Positions 7,731 through 17,400 of a stretch of 37,133 nucleotides of DNA are shown here, piece by piece. The position numbers and the translations under genes were made by a program. How positions within the stretch are numbered: position 1 is the stretch's first letter; each line of letters begins with the position of its first letter. Source of the stretch: Neorhizobium vignae (GTDB taxonomy: Bacteria; Pseudomonadota; Alphaproteobacteria; Rhizobiales; Rhizobiaceae); the NCBI RefSeq assembly GCF_000732195.1, contig NZ_JNNU01000022.1, forward strand, positions 1 to 37,133, read 5' to 3'. The notes beneath the pieces were generated by a model. It had not been told where the DNA came from and searched no databases. It worked only from the letters and a program-made list of their open reading frames with translations.

Positions 7731-8060
7731 TCAATCCAGATGAAAGACTTCTTCCATCATCGCCCACCACTCGCCTTCTTTGCGACTGTCGAGCGGCTTC
7801 TGGCAAGGGATGGTGAGAGACCACCATTCCTGATTTTTAGGGTCGGCGGCTATTTTTGCCATGTCGGCTTCGAAATCGGTGCCATGATATTCCCAGGCTC
7901 CGAACAGCAGGTTTTCCGGCTCGCGCAGGAAGATCGTGTAGTTCCTGATGTTGGCGCGGCTGATAAGGGCAAGTACGTCAGGCCAGACGGCGGCGTGCAG
8001 GCGCTTATATTCCGCGATCATCTGCGGCTCGATGCCGATCACCATGCCCATTCGCTGCAT
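7731..8060 (-). CDS. L-rhamnose/L-fucose mutarotase family protein
   Basis: A ~109-residue RhaM-type mutarotase (PF05336 family), interconverting alpha and beta anomers of L-rhamnose, L-fucose or similar sugars. Motifs are MGMVIGIEPQMIAEYKRLHAAVWPDVL (the conserved H-x-x-V-W-P-x-V helix), NIRNYTIFLREPENLLFGAWEYHG, and PKNQEWWSLTIPCQKPLD with the terminal WWAMMEEVFHLD. Two adjacent ATGs occur (8063, 8060). GGAGG at 8066-8070 is better spaced from the second, which I use. It begins 11 bases after the stop of the zinc dehydrogenase, so translation is likely coupled. In context it would equilibrate the incoming sugar before oxidation by the pyranose-specific dehydrogenase. Confidence 0.88.
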   Translation of the reverse strand: MQRMGMVIGIEPQMIAEYKRLHAAVWPDVLALISRANIRNYTIFLREPENLLFGAWEYHGTDFEADMAKIAADPKNQEWWSLTIPCQKPLDSRKEGEWWAMMEEVFHLD

Positions 8061-8071
8061 CATCGCCTCCT

Positions 8072-9079
8072 TCAGATTTCCACCAGCGCCTTGACGACGC
8101 CGGCCGCCGGATCGGTCAGCCCAGGAAAACGTTCCGGCACCTCCGACAGCATCATTCTGTGGGTGATCAGGGCTGCGGGGATCTTGCCCTCGCGCATGGC
8201 CTGCATCACCCGCTCGAAATCCGTGGCCGTGGCGTTGCGGCTGCCGAGCAGCGTCGTCTCGCGCTTGTGGAATTCCGGATCGGAAAAGGTGATGTCGCTC
8301 GAAACGATCGAAACGAGCACGTAGGTGCCGCCATGGGCGACGAAACCGAACCCGCGTTCGATCGCTTTCGGGTTGCCGGTCGCATCGAAGACGGCATCGA
8401 AGAAGTCGCCGCCGGTCAGGCCTGAGAGCTCTCCGTGGTCGTCCGGACCAAGTTGAACCGTGGAGGCGAGCCCCAGCTGCCGGCGGGCGAAGTCCAGCCG
8501 GTCGCCACGGCTGTCGAGAAGCGTCACCGCTGCGCCCTCGAGCGTCGCAAAGATCGCGACCGCCAGCCCGATCGGACCGGCGCCGGTAACCAGAACGCTC
8601 TGTCCCGGCTCGATCCTGGCGCGGGCAACCGCATGGGCGCCGATCGCCAGAAATTCCACCATCGCCGCCTGGTCGAGCGAAAGCCCGTCGGCCTTCAGCA
8701 GGAATGCTTCCGGCAGGCTCAGATATTCGGTCATGCCGCCGTCTCGGTGCACACCGAGGACGCCGAGGTTGCGGCAGCAATTGGTTCGGCCCTTGAGGCA
8801 GGCATGGCAGCGGCCGCAGGAGATGTAGGGCATGATCGAGACGGTATCGCCGGCCTCGAGCAGGCTGCCGGCCGGCGCTTCTTCGACCGTGCCGGCGAGT
8901 TCATGGCCCATGACGCGCGGATAGGAGAGATAAGGCTGGTTGCCCGTGAAGATATGCAGGTCGGTACCGCAGACGCCGATGCGCCGCAGCTTCACCAGCA
9001 CCTCGCCTTCACCGCGAAGAGGCTTGGGACGGTCGATGGCGCTGAGTTTGCCTGGTTCGTCGCAGATGATAGTCAGCAT
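8072..9079 (-). CDS. Zinc-dependent medium-chain alcohol dehydrogenase
   Basis: A 335-residue MDR-family sugar/polyol dehydrogenase. It has the catalytic zinc region GVCGTDLHIFTGNQPYLSYPRVMGHELAG (Cys and His-Glu ligands), the four-cysteine structural zinc lobe CGRCHACLKGRTNCC, and the Rossmann motif VTGAGPIGLAVAIFA followed by LLDSRGDRL (Asp, NAD preference). Relatives include sorbitol, threonine and L-idonate dehydrogenases and the galactonate/L-gulonate oxidoreductases. The frame is open upstream into the amidohydrolase gene, but ATG 9079 (MLTIICDEPGKLSAID) has GGAG nine bases upstream and leaves a 4-base gap to the previous stop. It could oxidise L-fucose or an alternative sugar, a 3-deoxy intermediate, or L-lactaldehyde-derived products. 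Its exact step is not assigned. Confidence 0.85.
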   Translation of the reverse strand: MLTIICDEPGKLSAIDRPKPLRGEGEVLVKLRRIGVCGTDLHIFTGNQPYLSYPRVMGHELAGTVEEAPAGSLLEAGDTVSIMPYISCGRCHACLKGRTNCCRNLGVLGVHRDGGMTEYLSLPEAFLLKADGLSLDQAAMVEFLAIGAHAVARARIEPGQSVLVTGAGPIGLAVAIFATLEGAAVTLLDSRGDRLDFARRQLGLASTVQLGPDDHGELSGLTGGDFFDAVFDATGNPKAIERGFGFVAHGGTYVLVSIVSSDITFSDPEFHKRETTLLGSRNATATDFERVMQAMREGKIPAALITHRMMLSEVPERFPGLTDPAAGVVKALVEI

Positions 9080-9083
9080 GTTC

Positions 9084-9902
9084 TTACGCTCCGAGCCTAT
9101 AGAAACGCTGGGCATTGCCGCCGAAGACCTCGCCATGATCGTCGGCCGGCACGATATCGAGGCATTGGTCCAGCCAGGCTTGGTAATCTCCGGCAAGCCT
9201 CAACACCGGCCAGTCGCTGCCCCAGATGACCCGCCGCCGGCCGAACAGGTCGAATATACTTTCGGCATAAGGTCGCACCGCCTCGGGCTTCTGGTCGCCG
9301 GCCTCGGTCAGCAGGCCGGAAAGCTTGCAATGAACATTCGGCAGCTCGGCAAGCACTTTCATGCGCCCATGCCAGTCGATGAAACGGCCTTCAGAGATCG
9401 GCGGCTTGGCGCCGTGGTCGATCACGATCGGCAGACCGGGGTGTCGCCGGGCGAAACCGAGCAGCGGGTCGAGATGGCGCGGCAGCACCAGCGCATCGAA
9501 GACCAGATTATGTTGGAGCATGGCTGCCACGGCTGCATCGAGCCCAGGGTCGCCGATCCAGTGATCGTCGGCGATATCCTGCAGCATCGGCCGAAGCCCT
9601 TTGAGCTTCGGATGCCGGGCCAGCCGGGCTATGGCTGCCGGTGCGTCCGGTGCCTTCATGTCGGTCCAGCCGACCACGCCGAGGATGAAAGGGGTGCTGT
9701 CGGCAAGATCGAGCATGAACACGGTGTCAGCCTCGCTCTCCATGGTCTGCACCAGCACCGTGCCGTCGATGCCGGCGGCTTCGAGAAGCGGGCGCATATC
9801 GCCGGGCAGGAAGTCCCGGTGAATCGCCTGAAGCTCGGCGGGCGGCCATTGGCCGGCCCGGTCCGCGATCCGCCAGAAATGCTGATGCGCGTCGATCCGC
9901 AT
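9084..9902 (-). CDS. Amidohydrolase-2 family lactonase, probable L-fucono-lactonase
   Basis: A 272-residue TIM-barrel amidohydrolase (amidohydrolase_2, COG3618). It opens with the metal motif MRIDAHQHFWRIADRAGQWPP and carries HWIGDP, VIDHGAKPP (metal His), NVHCKLSGLLTEAG and the terminal metal Asp in VIWGSDWPVLRLAGDY. This group includes L-fuconolactonases that hydrolyse L-fucono-1,4/1,5-lactone to L-fuconate, between the dehydrogenase and the dehydratase. The start ATG at 9902 lies two bases after the aldo/keto reductase stop, with GGAGGG upstream, showing tight coupling. The next gene follows after four bases. L-rhamnono- or galactonolactone would be alternative substrates. Confidence 0.88.
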   Translation of the reverse strand: MRIDAHQHFWRIADRAGQWPPAELQAIHRDFLPGDMRPLLEAAGIDGTVLVQTMESEADTVFMLDLADSTPFILGVVGWTDMKAPDAPAAIARLARHPKLKGLRPMLQDIADDHWIGDPGLDAAVAAMLQHNLVFDALVLPRHLDPLLGFARRHPGLPIVIDHGAKPPISEGRFIDWHGRMKVLAELPNVHCKLSGLLTEAGDQKPEAVRPYAESIFDLFGRRRVIWGSDWPVLRLAGDYQAWLDQCLDIVPADDHGEVFGGNAQRFYRLGA

Positions 9903-9904
9903 GG

Positions 9905-10918
9905 TCAGCCCTCCTGACCGGGCAGCGGCGCACCATTGGCGATCAGCCCGCGGGCTTTCAGGCGGGACCAGAAGGAGGCGGGGATTTCCTCTCCGAACCA
10001 CTCGACATTCGACTTGATCTGTTCGGCGGTGCGTGCGCCGGAGACGACCGTCACCACGGCCGGATGGGCGAGGGGAAACTGCAATGCCGCGGCCTGCAGG
10101 CTGACACCCTCTTCCTCGCAGGCCGCGCGCAACACGTCGACGCGGGCGAGGATATCGGCCGGCGCGTCCGTATAGTTGAATTTGCGGTTGCCGGCGAGCA
10201 GGCCGGAATTGAACGGGCCGGCCACCACGATGCCGACGCCCTGGCTGGCGCAATCGTCCATGAAGGCAAGGCTCTGCTGTTCGAGCAGCGTATACCGGCC
10301 GGCGAGCATGGCGACGTCGATATCGAAGACCTGCATCGCGTCGCGGATGATCTCCCATTCGTTGACGCCGAGACCGACCGCCTTGGTAAGTCCTTCCTCA
10401 CGAAGCTTCTTCAGCGCGCGAAAACCGCCGCCGGCGGTGAGCTGGTACCAGTAGTGCTGGTGCTTGTCGCCATGGGTCATGCTGCCGATATCGTGGACGT
10501 AGAGGATATCGGGCTTGAGGATGCCGAGCCGCTGCTGGCTTGCCTCGAAGGACCACATGATGCCGTCATAGCTGTAGTCGAAGACCGGCCGGAAGGGCAA
10601 AGGCTCGACATAACCGTCTTCCTGCGAGCCGACCGTCTCGTCCGGCTGCATGAGCCGGCCGACCTTGGTGCTGAGCACGAAGTCGCCGCGCGGCAGGTCC
10701 GTCAGCATGGTGCCGAGCCGCCGTTCGGAGCGCGTGTATCCGTAGAAGGGCGCCGTATCGTAATAGCGGATGCCGGCCTCCCAGGCGGCGCCAAAGGCGC
10801 CGGCCGATTCCTCGTAGGAGGTCTTGTGGTAGAGACTGCCCATCTGCGCGCAGCCGAGCCCCATCTGGGTGAATTCGACGGAGGCGTGGGGCAGTTTGCG
10901 GCGCTCGGTGACATTCAT
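9905..10918 (-). CDS. Aldo/keto reductase, probable L-fucose (D-threo-aldose) dehydrogenase
   Basis: A 337-residue aldo/keto reductase of the D-threo-aldose 1-dehydrogenase / pyridoxal dehydrogenase type. Characteristic parts are the first strand MGLGCAQMGSLYH, the catalytic block GIRYYDTAPFYGYTRSERRLG (Asp, Tyr), STKVGRLM (Lys), YVHDIGSMTHGDKHQHYW (the His position is within this longer loop), VGLGVNEWE, and the cofactor-binding VVSGARTAEQIKSNVEW. Family members oxidise L-fucose, L-galactose and D-arabinose to their lactones with NAD(P). The reading frame extends upstream past the binding-protein gene, but ATG 10918 (MNVTERRKLPHASVEF) fits the family. Its ribosome site is weak, possibly because expression relative to the binding protein is lowered. 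This is the likely first catabolic step of the locus. Confidence 0.87.
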   Translation of the reverse strand: MNVTERRKLPHASVEFTQMGLGCAQMGSLYHKTSYEESAGAFGAAWEAGIRYYDTAPFYGYTRSERRLGTMLTDLPRGDFVLSTKVGRLMQPDETVGSQEDGYVEPLPFRPVFDYSYDGIMWSFEASQQRLGILKPDILYVHDIGSMTHGDKHQHYWYQLTAGGGFRALKKLREEGLTKAVGLGVNEWEIIRDAMQVFDIDVAMLAGRYTLLEQQSLAFMDDCASQGVGIVVAGPFNSGLLAGNRKFNYTDAPADILARVDVLRAACEEEGVSLQAAALQFPLAHPAVVTVVSGARTAEQIKSNVEWFGEEIPASFWSRLKARGLIANGAPLPGQEG

Positions 10919-10956
10919 GGGATCGTCCGTAGTTCTTTTTGGAATAGGATTACGGA

Positions 10957-10978
10957 CGCGCATCATTCGCGATGCGCG
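10957..10978. repeat. Intercistronic hairpin between binding-protein and reductase genes
   Basis: CGCGCATC at 10957-10964 and its exact complement GATGCGCG at 10971-10978 form an 8-bp stem with a 6-base loop in the 76-base gap between the ABC binding-protein stop and the aldo/keto reductase start. There is no T-run, so it is more likely an mRNA 3'-protecting or partial-termination stem, common after binding-protein genes, than a full terminator. Confidence 0.5.
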
Positions 10979-10994
10979 CCCGCTGGGGGTAAGG

Positions 10995-11936
10995 TTAGTA
11001 GAGAACGTTCTTGGCTTCCGGCTTGTCGATATTGTCCTTGGTGACGACGACGACACCGGTATCGACGAACTTTTCGACCTTCTCCTTGTTGATCGACTGG
11101 AGCACGGTCTTGACGCCGAGTTCGCCCATCTGGAACGAGCCCTGCACCGCGATGGCGGAAAGCGTTCCGTCCTTGACGAATTCCTGCAGGTCCTGGTTTC
11201 CGTCAAACCCGATCGCGACCACCTTGCCGGCCTTGCCGGACTGTTTCAGCGCGCGGCCCATGCCGATCGCCGTCGGCTCGTTGGCGCCGAAAATGCCCTT
11301 GAGGTCGGAATTGGCGGCCAGCACGTCGGTCGTCTGGTTGAGCGCGGTCGCCATCTGGGACTGCGAGTAGAACGGTCCAACGATGGTGAGCTTCGAGTTC
11401 GCCTTGATATAGTCGGTAAAGCCGCCGACGCGCCCGATTTCCGAGCCAGCACCCGCAACATAGGACATCACGGCGATCTTGCCTTCCTTGCCCACCTTGT
11501 CGATCAGCGCCTTGGCGGCCAGTTCCCCGGCCTTCTTGTTATCGGTGGCCAGGTACGACTGGTAATACTGCTCGGAGCCCTTGGCGAGCAGCGAGTCGAT
11601 GATCACGACCGGGATGCGGGCTTCCCAGGCCTTCTTGACGGCCGGAACCAAGGCGTCGGGATCGGACGGCGCCAGCACGATGCCGGAAACCTTGCGGTTG
11701 ACGGCATTCTCGACCATGTTGACCTGATCGGCGATCGCCGATTCCGCGGCCGGTCCCTGGAAGGTCATGGTGTTGCTGCCGCCGCCGGCCTTCATGGCGG
11801 CATCGGCACCCTTCTGGACATTTTGCCAGAAGGTGGAATTGACGGTCTTCACGATGACGGCGATTTCGCCAGCCTGAGCCGAGAACGCGGTCAGGGCGAT
11901 CACGGATGTCAGCAATGCGGCAGCAAGCTTTTTCAT
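10995..11936 (-). CDS. Ribose-type ABC sugar-binding protein
   Basis: A 313-residue periplasmic binding protein of the ribose/galactose cluster (Peripla_BP_4). It has a signal peptide MKKLAAALLTSVIALTAFSA ending at AQA-GE (cleavage around residue 22). Family elements visible are FWQNVQKGADAAMKAGG, GIVLAPSDPDALVPAVKKA, PVVIIDSLL, GAGSEIGRVGGFTDYIKANS, LKGIFGANEPTAIGMGRAL and VVAIGFDGNQDLQEFVKDG. It delivers sugar to the permease and ATPase encoded just upstream. An AAGAGGAGG site precedes ATG 11936, so translation should be strong. In the context of the fucose genes the ligand is probably L-fucose or a related aldose. The ~100-base gap to the permease gene and the downstream stem-loop suggest expression independent of the distal genes. 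Confidence 0.92.
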   Translation of the reverse strand: MKKLAAALLTSVIALTAFSAQAGEIAVIVKTVNSTFWQNVQKGADAAMKAGGGSNTMTFQGPAAESAIADQVNMVENAVNRKVSGIVLAPSDPDALVPAVKKAWEARIPVVIIDSLLAKGSEQYYQSYLATDNKKAGELAAKALIDKVGKEGKIAVMSYVAGAGSEIGRVGGFTDYIKANSKLTIVGPFYSQSQMATALNQTTDVLAANSDLKGIFGANEPTAIGMGRALKQSGKAGKVVAIGFDGNQDLQEFVKDGTLSAIAVQGSFQMGELGVKTVLQSINKEKVEKFVDTGVVVVTKDNIDKPEAKNVLY

Positions 11937-12035
11937 GTCTTCCTCCTCTTTTCGTTGGCCTGAAACGGCCGGTTTTTTAGAGAGCTCCTCACTCCCATGA
12001 AGTCTCGCGGGTAAAGGTCCGCGTGCCCTTTCTCC

Positions 12036-13064
12036 TCAGCGGCGGTTGCGCAGCTGGTCGATCCATACGGTGACCAGGATGACGAGGCCGATGATGATCT
12101 GCTGCGTGAAGGCCGAGACGCCGTTCATGTTGAGGCCGTTGCGAAGGATGCCGATCACGAAGGCGCCGATCGCGGTTCCGGAAATGGTGCCGACGCCGCC
12201 GATCAGCGAGGTGCCGCCGATGACGGCGCTGGCGATCGCATCGAGCTCGTACATCACGCCCTCGTTCGGCTGGGCGGTGACGAGGCGCGACATCAGCACG
12301 CAGCCGGTGAGGCCGGCCAGCGTGCCGGACAGAACATAGGTGAAGCTGACGATGCGGGCGACGTTGACGCCCGAAAGCCGCGCCGCATCCGCGTTCGAGC
12401 CGACCGCATAGATATGCCGGCCGAGCACCGAGCGGTTGAGCATGTAGGAGACGGCGAGCGCGATCGCGATCATCAGGATGACCGGATAGGGGATGCCGGG
12501 AAAGATGATGGTCGGGAAACCGTCGTCGCCGATCTTGACGACGCGGAAGAGCGAGCCGTTGCCGAGTTCGCCGAAGGATTCGCCGAGCCCCGAGACCGCC
12601 CGTGCCCCGGTGATCTGCAGCGCAACGCCGCGGGCGATCATCATCATGCCGAGCGTGGCGATGAAGGGCGGCAGTTTCATCTTGGTAACGAGGATGCCGT
12701 TGATGAACCCGCAGACCGAGCCCGTCAGAATGCCGCAGATCATGCCGAGCCACACGGGCGTCCCGAAATCCTTGACCGCCAGCGCCGCGACGACGCCCGA
12801 CAGCGCCAGCACCGAGCCGACCGACAGGTCGATGCCGCCGGTGATGATGACGCAGGTGGCGCCGATGCCGAGAAAGGCGATCGAGGTCACCTGCAGCGCC
12901 ACCGTCATGCCGTTGTCGATGGTGAAGAAGGCGCTGCTGGTGGCCGAAAAGACGCCGATCAGCACGAACAGGCTGCCGAGCGCGGCGAATTTCTGGATGA
13001 TATCCTTCTGGCGGTCGCTGAGCGTGCCGCTCTTCTGCTTCGAAACTTCGGTGATCTCAGCCAT
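12036..13064 (-). CDS. Ribose-type ABC transporter permease
   Basis: A 342-residue BPD_transp_2 (RbsC-like) inner-membrane permease with about ten hydrophobic segments, including FAALGSLFVLIGVFSATSSAF, SIAFLGIGATCVIITGGIDL and QQIIIGLVILVTVWIDQL. The conserved ITGGIDLSVGSVLALSGVVAAL block and SAVIGGTSLIGGVGTISGTAIGAF (EAA-like loop contacting the ATPase) are clear. ATG 13064 follows the ATPase stop by nine bases. It forms the membrane channel for the imported sugar as a dimer. Confidence 0.93.
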   Translation of the reverse strand: MAEITEVSKQKSGTLSDRQKDIIQKFAALGSLFVLIGVFSATSSAFFTIDNGMTVALQVTSIAFLGIGATCVIITGGIDLSVGSVLALSGVVAALAVKDFGTPVWLGMICGILTGSVCGFINGILVTKMKLPPFIATLGMMMIARGVALQITGARAVSGLGESFGELGNGSLFRVVKIGDDGFPTIIFPGIPYPVILMIAIALAVSYMLNRSVLGRHIYAVGSNADAARLSGVNVARIVSFTYVLSGTLAGLTGCVLMSRLVTAQPNEGVMYELDAIASAVIGGTSLIGGVGTISGTAIGAFVIGILRNGLNMNGVSAFTQQIIIGLVILVTVWIDQLRNRR

Positions 13065-13073
13065 GTTATGCCC

Positions 13074-14672
<1,599 letters not shown>

Positions 14673-14918
14673 ATTTGCCTCCCCGGGGCCGGTCAGGCCC
14701 ACTTGCCGGCGGCTCCTCCCTCCGGCGTTGCTAATGGGTAAACCTGAGGGCGGAAGTGGTCAAGCCAATTTTTTCAGAGCAAGGCCACAGGCCGGTGACG
14801 GTAGAAGGAAGAAGGGCGATAACGATTAAAAACCATGAAAAATCAACGGTGGAAATTTCGTTGTTGCTCTCCTCACGCCGCCTGATATGGTAAGGCCACA
14901 TTGTCAGGACAGCGAATT
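14673..14918. promoter_or_regulatory. Divergent control region with candidate operator repeats
   Basis: This ~245-base spacer must hold the promoters of the transport/catabolic operon (minus) and of the GntR gene (plus). Two similar 11-mers, TGGTCAAGCCA at 14757-14767 and TGGTAAGGCCA at 14888-14898, share the form TGGT-x-A-x-x-CCA and flank the spacer, one near each gene. Their TGG...CCA partial symmetry is reminiscent of FadR-subfamily operators. The second lies 20-30 bases before the regulator's ATG, where binding would give autorepression. This is inference only; no -35/-10 pair is certain. Confidence 0.35.
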
Positions 14919-15620
14919 ATGAACGGGCCTATCAAGACGGCAGAACCGCGGCGGCTGTATCAGCAGATAGCCGACCAGATCCGGGTGCTGATCCAGGGCG
15001 GCCAGTTTCCGGCCGGAGCGCGCCTGCCGGCCGAGCGGGAGCTTGCCCAGCAGCTCGGCGTCTCGCGGCCATCCCTGCGTGAAGCGCTGATCGCGCTCGA
15101 AATCGACGGAAGCGTCGAAATCCGCATGGGGTCGGGCATTTACGTGACGGCCGAGCCGGACCGTCGACCCTGGCAAAGCGGTTCCATGGGCGAAAGCCCG
15201 CTCGAACTGATGCAGGCGCGCGCCGCCGTCGAAGGCGCGGTCATCCTGCTGTCTGCGGCAAGGATCACGTCGGAGACGCTGCGGTCGCTGCGCCAGACGC
15301 TCGACCAGATGCGCACCGAGATCGCCGAAGGGCGCAAGGCGCTCGACCTCGACCGGCTATTCCATCTGACCATCGCCAGCCAGTCGGGCAATTCGGTGCT
15401 GGCGCATATCGTCGGCGACCTGTTCGACGAGCGCCACAGTCCGATGTCGGCGCAGATCCGGGTGCGGTTCGAGACCCCGGAGACCTGGGGCGCGGCTCTA
15501 GCCGAACACGAGGCGATCTATGCGGCGCTGGAAACACGCAACCCGCTTCTCGCCCAGGCGATGATGCATGCACATCTGGAGGAATCGAAACAGCGCTGGA
15601 TGAACCACGAGACACGGTGA
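14919..15620 (+). CDS. FadR-subfamily GntR transcriptional regulator
   Basis: A ~233-residue GntR-type regulator. The N-terminal winged helix-turn-helix is visible as RLYQQIADQIRVLIQGGQFP, ARLPAERELAQQLGVSRPSLREALIALEIDGSVEIRMGSGIYV. The C-terminal FCD ligand-binding domain contains ELMQARAAVEGAVILLSAAR, DLDRLFHLTIASQSGNSVLAHIV and the metal-type histidines in ALAEHEAIYAAL and MMHAHLEESKQRW. Such proteins usually repress catabolic operons and release DNA on binding the substrate acid or its keto-deoxy product. ATG 14919 with AGGAC upstream is preferred to TTG 14901. It is divergent from the ABC/catabolic operon and 33 bases upstream of the UxaA-family gene, so it probably controls both. Confidence 0.9.
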   Translation: MNGPIKTAEPRRLYQQIADQIRVLIQGGQFPAGARLPAERELAQQLGVSRPSLREALIALEIDGSVEIRMGSGIYVTAEPDRRPWQSGSMGESPLELMQARAAVEGAVILLSAARITSETLRSLRQTLDQMRTEIAEGRKALDLDRLFHLTIASQSGNSVLAHIVGDLFDERHSPMSAQIRVRFETPETWGAALAEHEAIYAALETRNPLLAQAMMHAHLEESKQRWMNHETR

Positions 15621-15653
15621 TATTCCTGCAGCTGTTTCGGGAGGAAACAAAAA

Positions 15654-17186
15654 ATGGATCTTGCGGCTTCACCCATCATCATCTTGAACCCGATCGACGA
15701 CGTCGGCGTCGCAAGGCAGCCGATGCGGCCCGGCGGCCCGACCGGTTACGGCGACGTCATGGCCCGCGAGCTGATCGGCCGTGGCCACAAGGTGGCGATC
15801 AGGGCGATTCCCACCGGCGGCGAGGTGAAGAAATACGGCCAGGTGATCGGCATCGCGACCGAGGACATCGCCCCCGGCAGCCATGTGCATCTGCATAACC
15901 TCGCCATGCTGCCGTCCGAGCACGAGCATCAGTTCAGCGTCGATATCGAGGAAAAGGGCATGCTGCCGGAAGCCGAGCGGCGCACCTTCATGGGGTTTGA
16001 CCGCGGCGCCGGCGGCGCCGGCACCCGCAACTATATCGGCGTCATCTCCTCGGTGAACTGTTCCGCCACGGTGTCGCGCTACATCGCCGACTATTTCAAC
16101 CGCCTGGGCGGGCTCGAAGGTTTCGACAATATCGACGGCGTCGTGGCGCTTACCCATGGCGGCGGTTGCGCGCTCAACAACAAGTCGGAAGGTTATCGGC
16201 TGCTGATCCGCACCATCCAGGGTTATGCCCGGCATCCGAATTTCGGCGGCATCCTGATGATCGGGCTCGGCTGCGAGACCAACCAGATCGCCCCGATCCT
16301 CGAGCATTACCGTATGGAGGAGGGCGACCGCCTGCGGACCATGAACATCCAGCAGTATGGCGGCACCCGCAAGACCATCGATGCGGCGATTGCCATCATC
16401 AAGGAGATGCTGCCGGGCGTGAATGGCGCGACGCGCACGCCGCAGCCGCTCTCCAAACTGAAGCTTGCGCTCGAATGCGGCGGTTCGGACGGTTATTCCG
16501 GCATTTCCGCCAATCCGGCGCTCGGTTATGCGTCGGACCTGATCGTCCGCAACGGCGGCACCACCGTGCTCTCCGAAACGCCTGAAATCTACGGCGCCGA
16601 ACATCTGCTCACCCGCCGCGCGGTCACGCCGGACGTGGCGAAAAAACTGCTGCAGCGGATCGACTGGTGGCGGGATTACACCGCCCGTAACGGCGACGAG
16701 CTTAACAACAACCCGTCCCACGGCAACAAGCTCGGCGGCTTGACCACCATCCTGGAAAAATCGCTCGGCGCGGTCGCCAAGGGGGGCTCGATGCCTTTGA
16801 AGGCCGTCTACGAGTTCGCCGAGACCGTGACAGAACCGGGTTTCGTATTCATGGATACGCCCGGCTACGATCCGGTCGCGGTGACGGGACAGGTGGCGGG
16901 CGGCTGCAACGTCATCTGTTTCACCACCGGGCGCGGCTCGGTTTCGGGTTTCAAACCGTCGCCCTGCATCAAGATTGCCACCAATTCCGAAATGTACGAG
17001 CACATGAAGGAAGACATGGACCTGAACTGCGGCGGCATCGTCACCGGCGAGGAGACGATCGAACAGGCGGGACTGCGGATTTTCGAGGATGTGATCGCGG
17101 TGGCTTCCGGCAAGAAGACGCTCAGCGAGATCTACGACTACGGCGATAACGAATTCGTGCCGTGGCAGGTCGGGGCGGTTACGTAA
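15654..17186 (+). CDS. UxaA/altronate dehydratase family enzyme, full length
   Basis: A 510-residue protein with the two-part architecture of altronate/galactarate dehydratases: an N-terminal SAF domain (about 1-100, IIILNPIDDVGVARQP, AIPTGGEVKKYGQVIGIA, PGSHVHLHN) and a large catalytic domain (RGAGGAGTRNYIGVISSVNC, VALTHGGGCALNN, MIGLGCETNQI, LECGGSDGYSGISANPALG, PGYDPVAVTGQVAGGCNVICFTTGRGS, LNCGGIVTGEETIEQ). The conserved Cys, His and Glu residues of the iron-dependent dehydratases are present. GGGAGG nine bases before ATG 15654 marks the start. It is co-oriented with the GntR gene. Expected chemistry is dehydration of an aldonate such as D-altronate. But the locus already has an enolase-type dehydratase and lacks the usual diketo-deoxy-fuconate hydrolase, so another role in the fucose pathway is possible. 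Confidence 0.88.
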   Translation: MDLAASPIIILNPIDDVGVARQPMRPGGPTGYGDVMARELIGRGHKVAIRAIPTGGEVKKYGQVIGIATEDIAPGSHVHLHNLAMLPSEHEHQFSVDIEEKGMLPEAERRTFMGFDRGAGGAGTRNYIGVISSVNCSATVSRYIADYFNRLGGLEGFDNIDGVVALTHGGGCALNNKSEGYRLLIRTIQGYARHPNFGGILMIGLGCETNQIAPILEHYRMEEGDRLRTMNIQQYGGTRKTIDAAIAIIKEMLPGVNGATRTPQPLSKLKLALECGGSDGYSGISANPALGYASDLIVRNGGTTVLSETPEIYGAEHLLTRRAVTPDVAKKLLQRIDWWRDYTARNGDELNNNPSHGNKLGGLTTILEKSLGAVAKGGSMPLKAVYEFAETVTEPGFVFMDTPGYDPVAVTGQVAGGCNVICFTTGRGSVSGFKPSPCIKIATNSEMYEHMKEDMDLNCGGIVTGEETIEQAGLRIFEDVIAVASGKKTLSEIYDYGDNEFVPWQVGAVT

Positions 17187-17237
17187 AGAAGCAGTCTACC
17201 GGGATATCGCGGGAAAGCGGCTCCCCGCCCCGTTCTC

Positions 17238-17317
17238 CGTCATCCTCGGTCTTGAGCCGAGGATCCGTCGGCTGGCGGTACGGATGCTGGATCCTCGGCT
17301 CAAGACCGAGGATGACG
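17238..17317. repeat. Rhizobial palindromic intergenic element (perfect 29-bp inverted repeat)
   Basis: The 29 bases at 17238-17266 are exactly reverse-complementary to 17289-17317, with a 22-base loop. Each arm is itself nearly palindromic (CCTCGG-TCTTGA-GCCGAGG), giving nested folding options. Sequences of the type TCATCCTCGG-CTTGA-CCGAGGAT are, from general knowledge, frequent intergenic repeats in Rhizobiales genomes. It sits between the convergent UxaA-family and OpgC-like genes, where it may also act as a bidirectional terminator or mRNA end. Confidence 0.85.
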
Positions 17318-17400
17318 TCGAGTGGGTTGCAAGGTTCCTATACGCAAAGCGCAGCGGCCTTCAGCCGCTGCCCTTGTTTTTGAATTGGCCTTATATCGCC

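Noticed and set aside
15669..17003. A 444-residue minus-strand frame opposite the UxaA-family gene
   Set aside because: This is a mirror frame with no domain pattern and no ribosome site. The UxaA family assignment on the plus strand is unambiguous.
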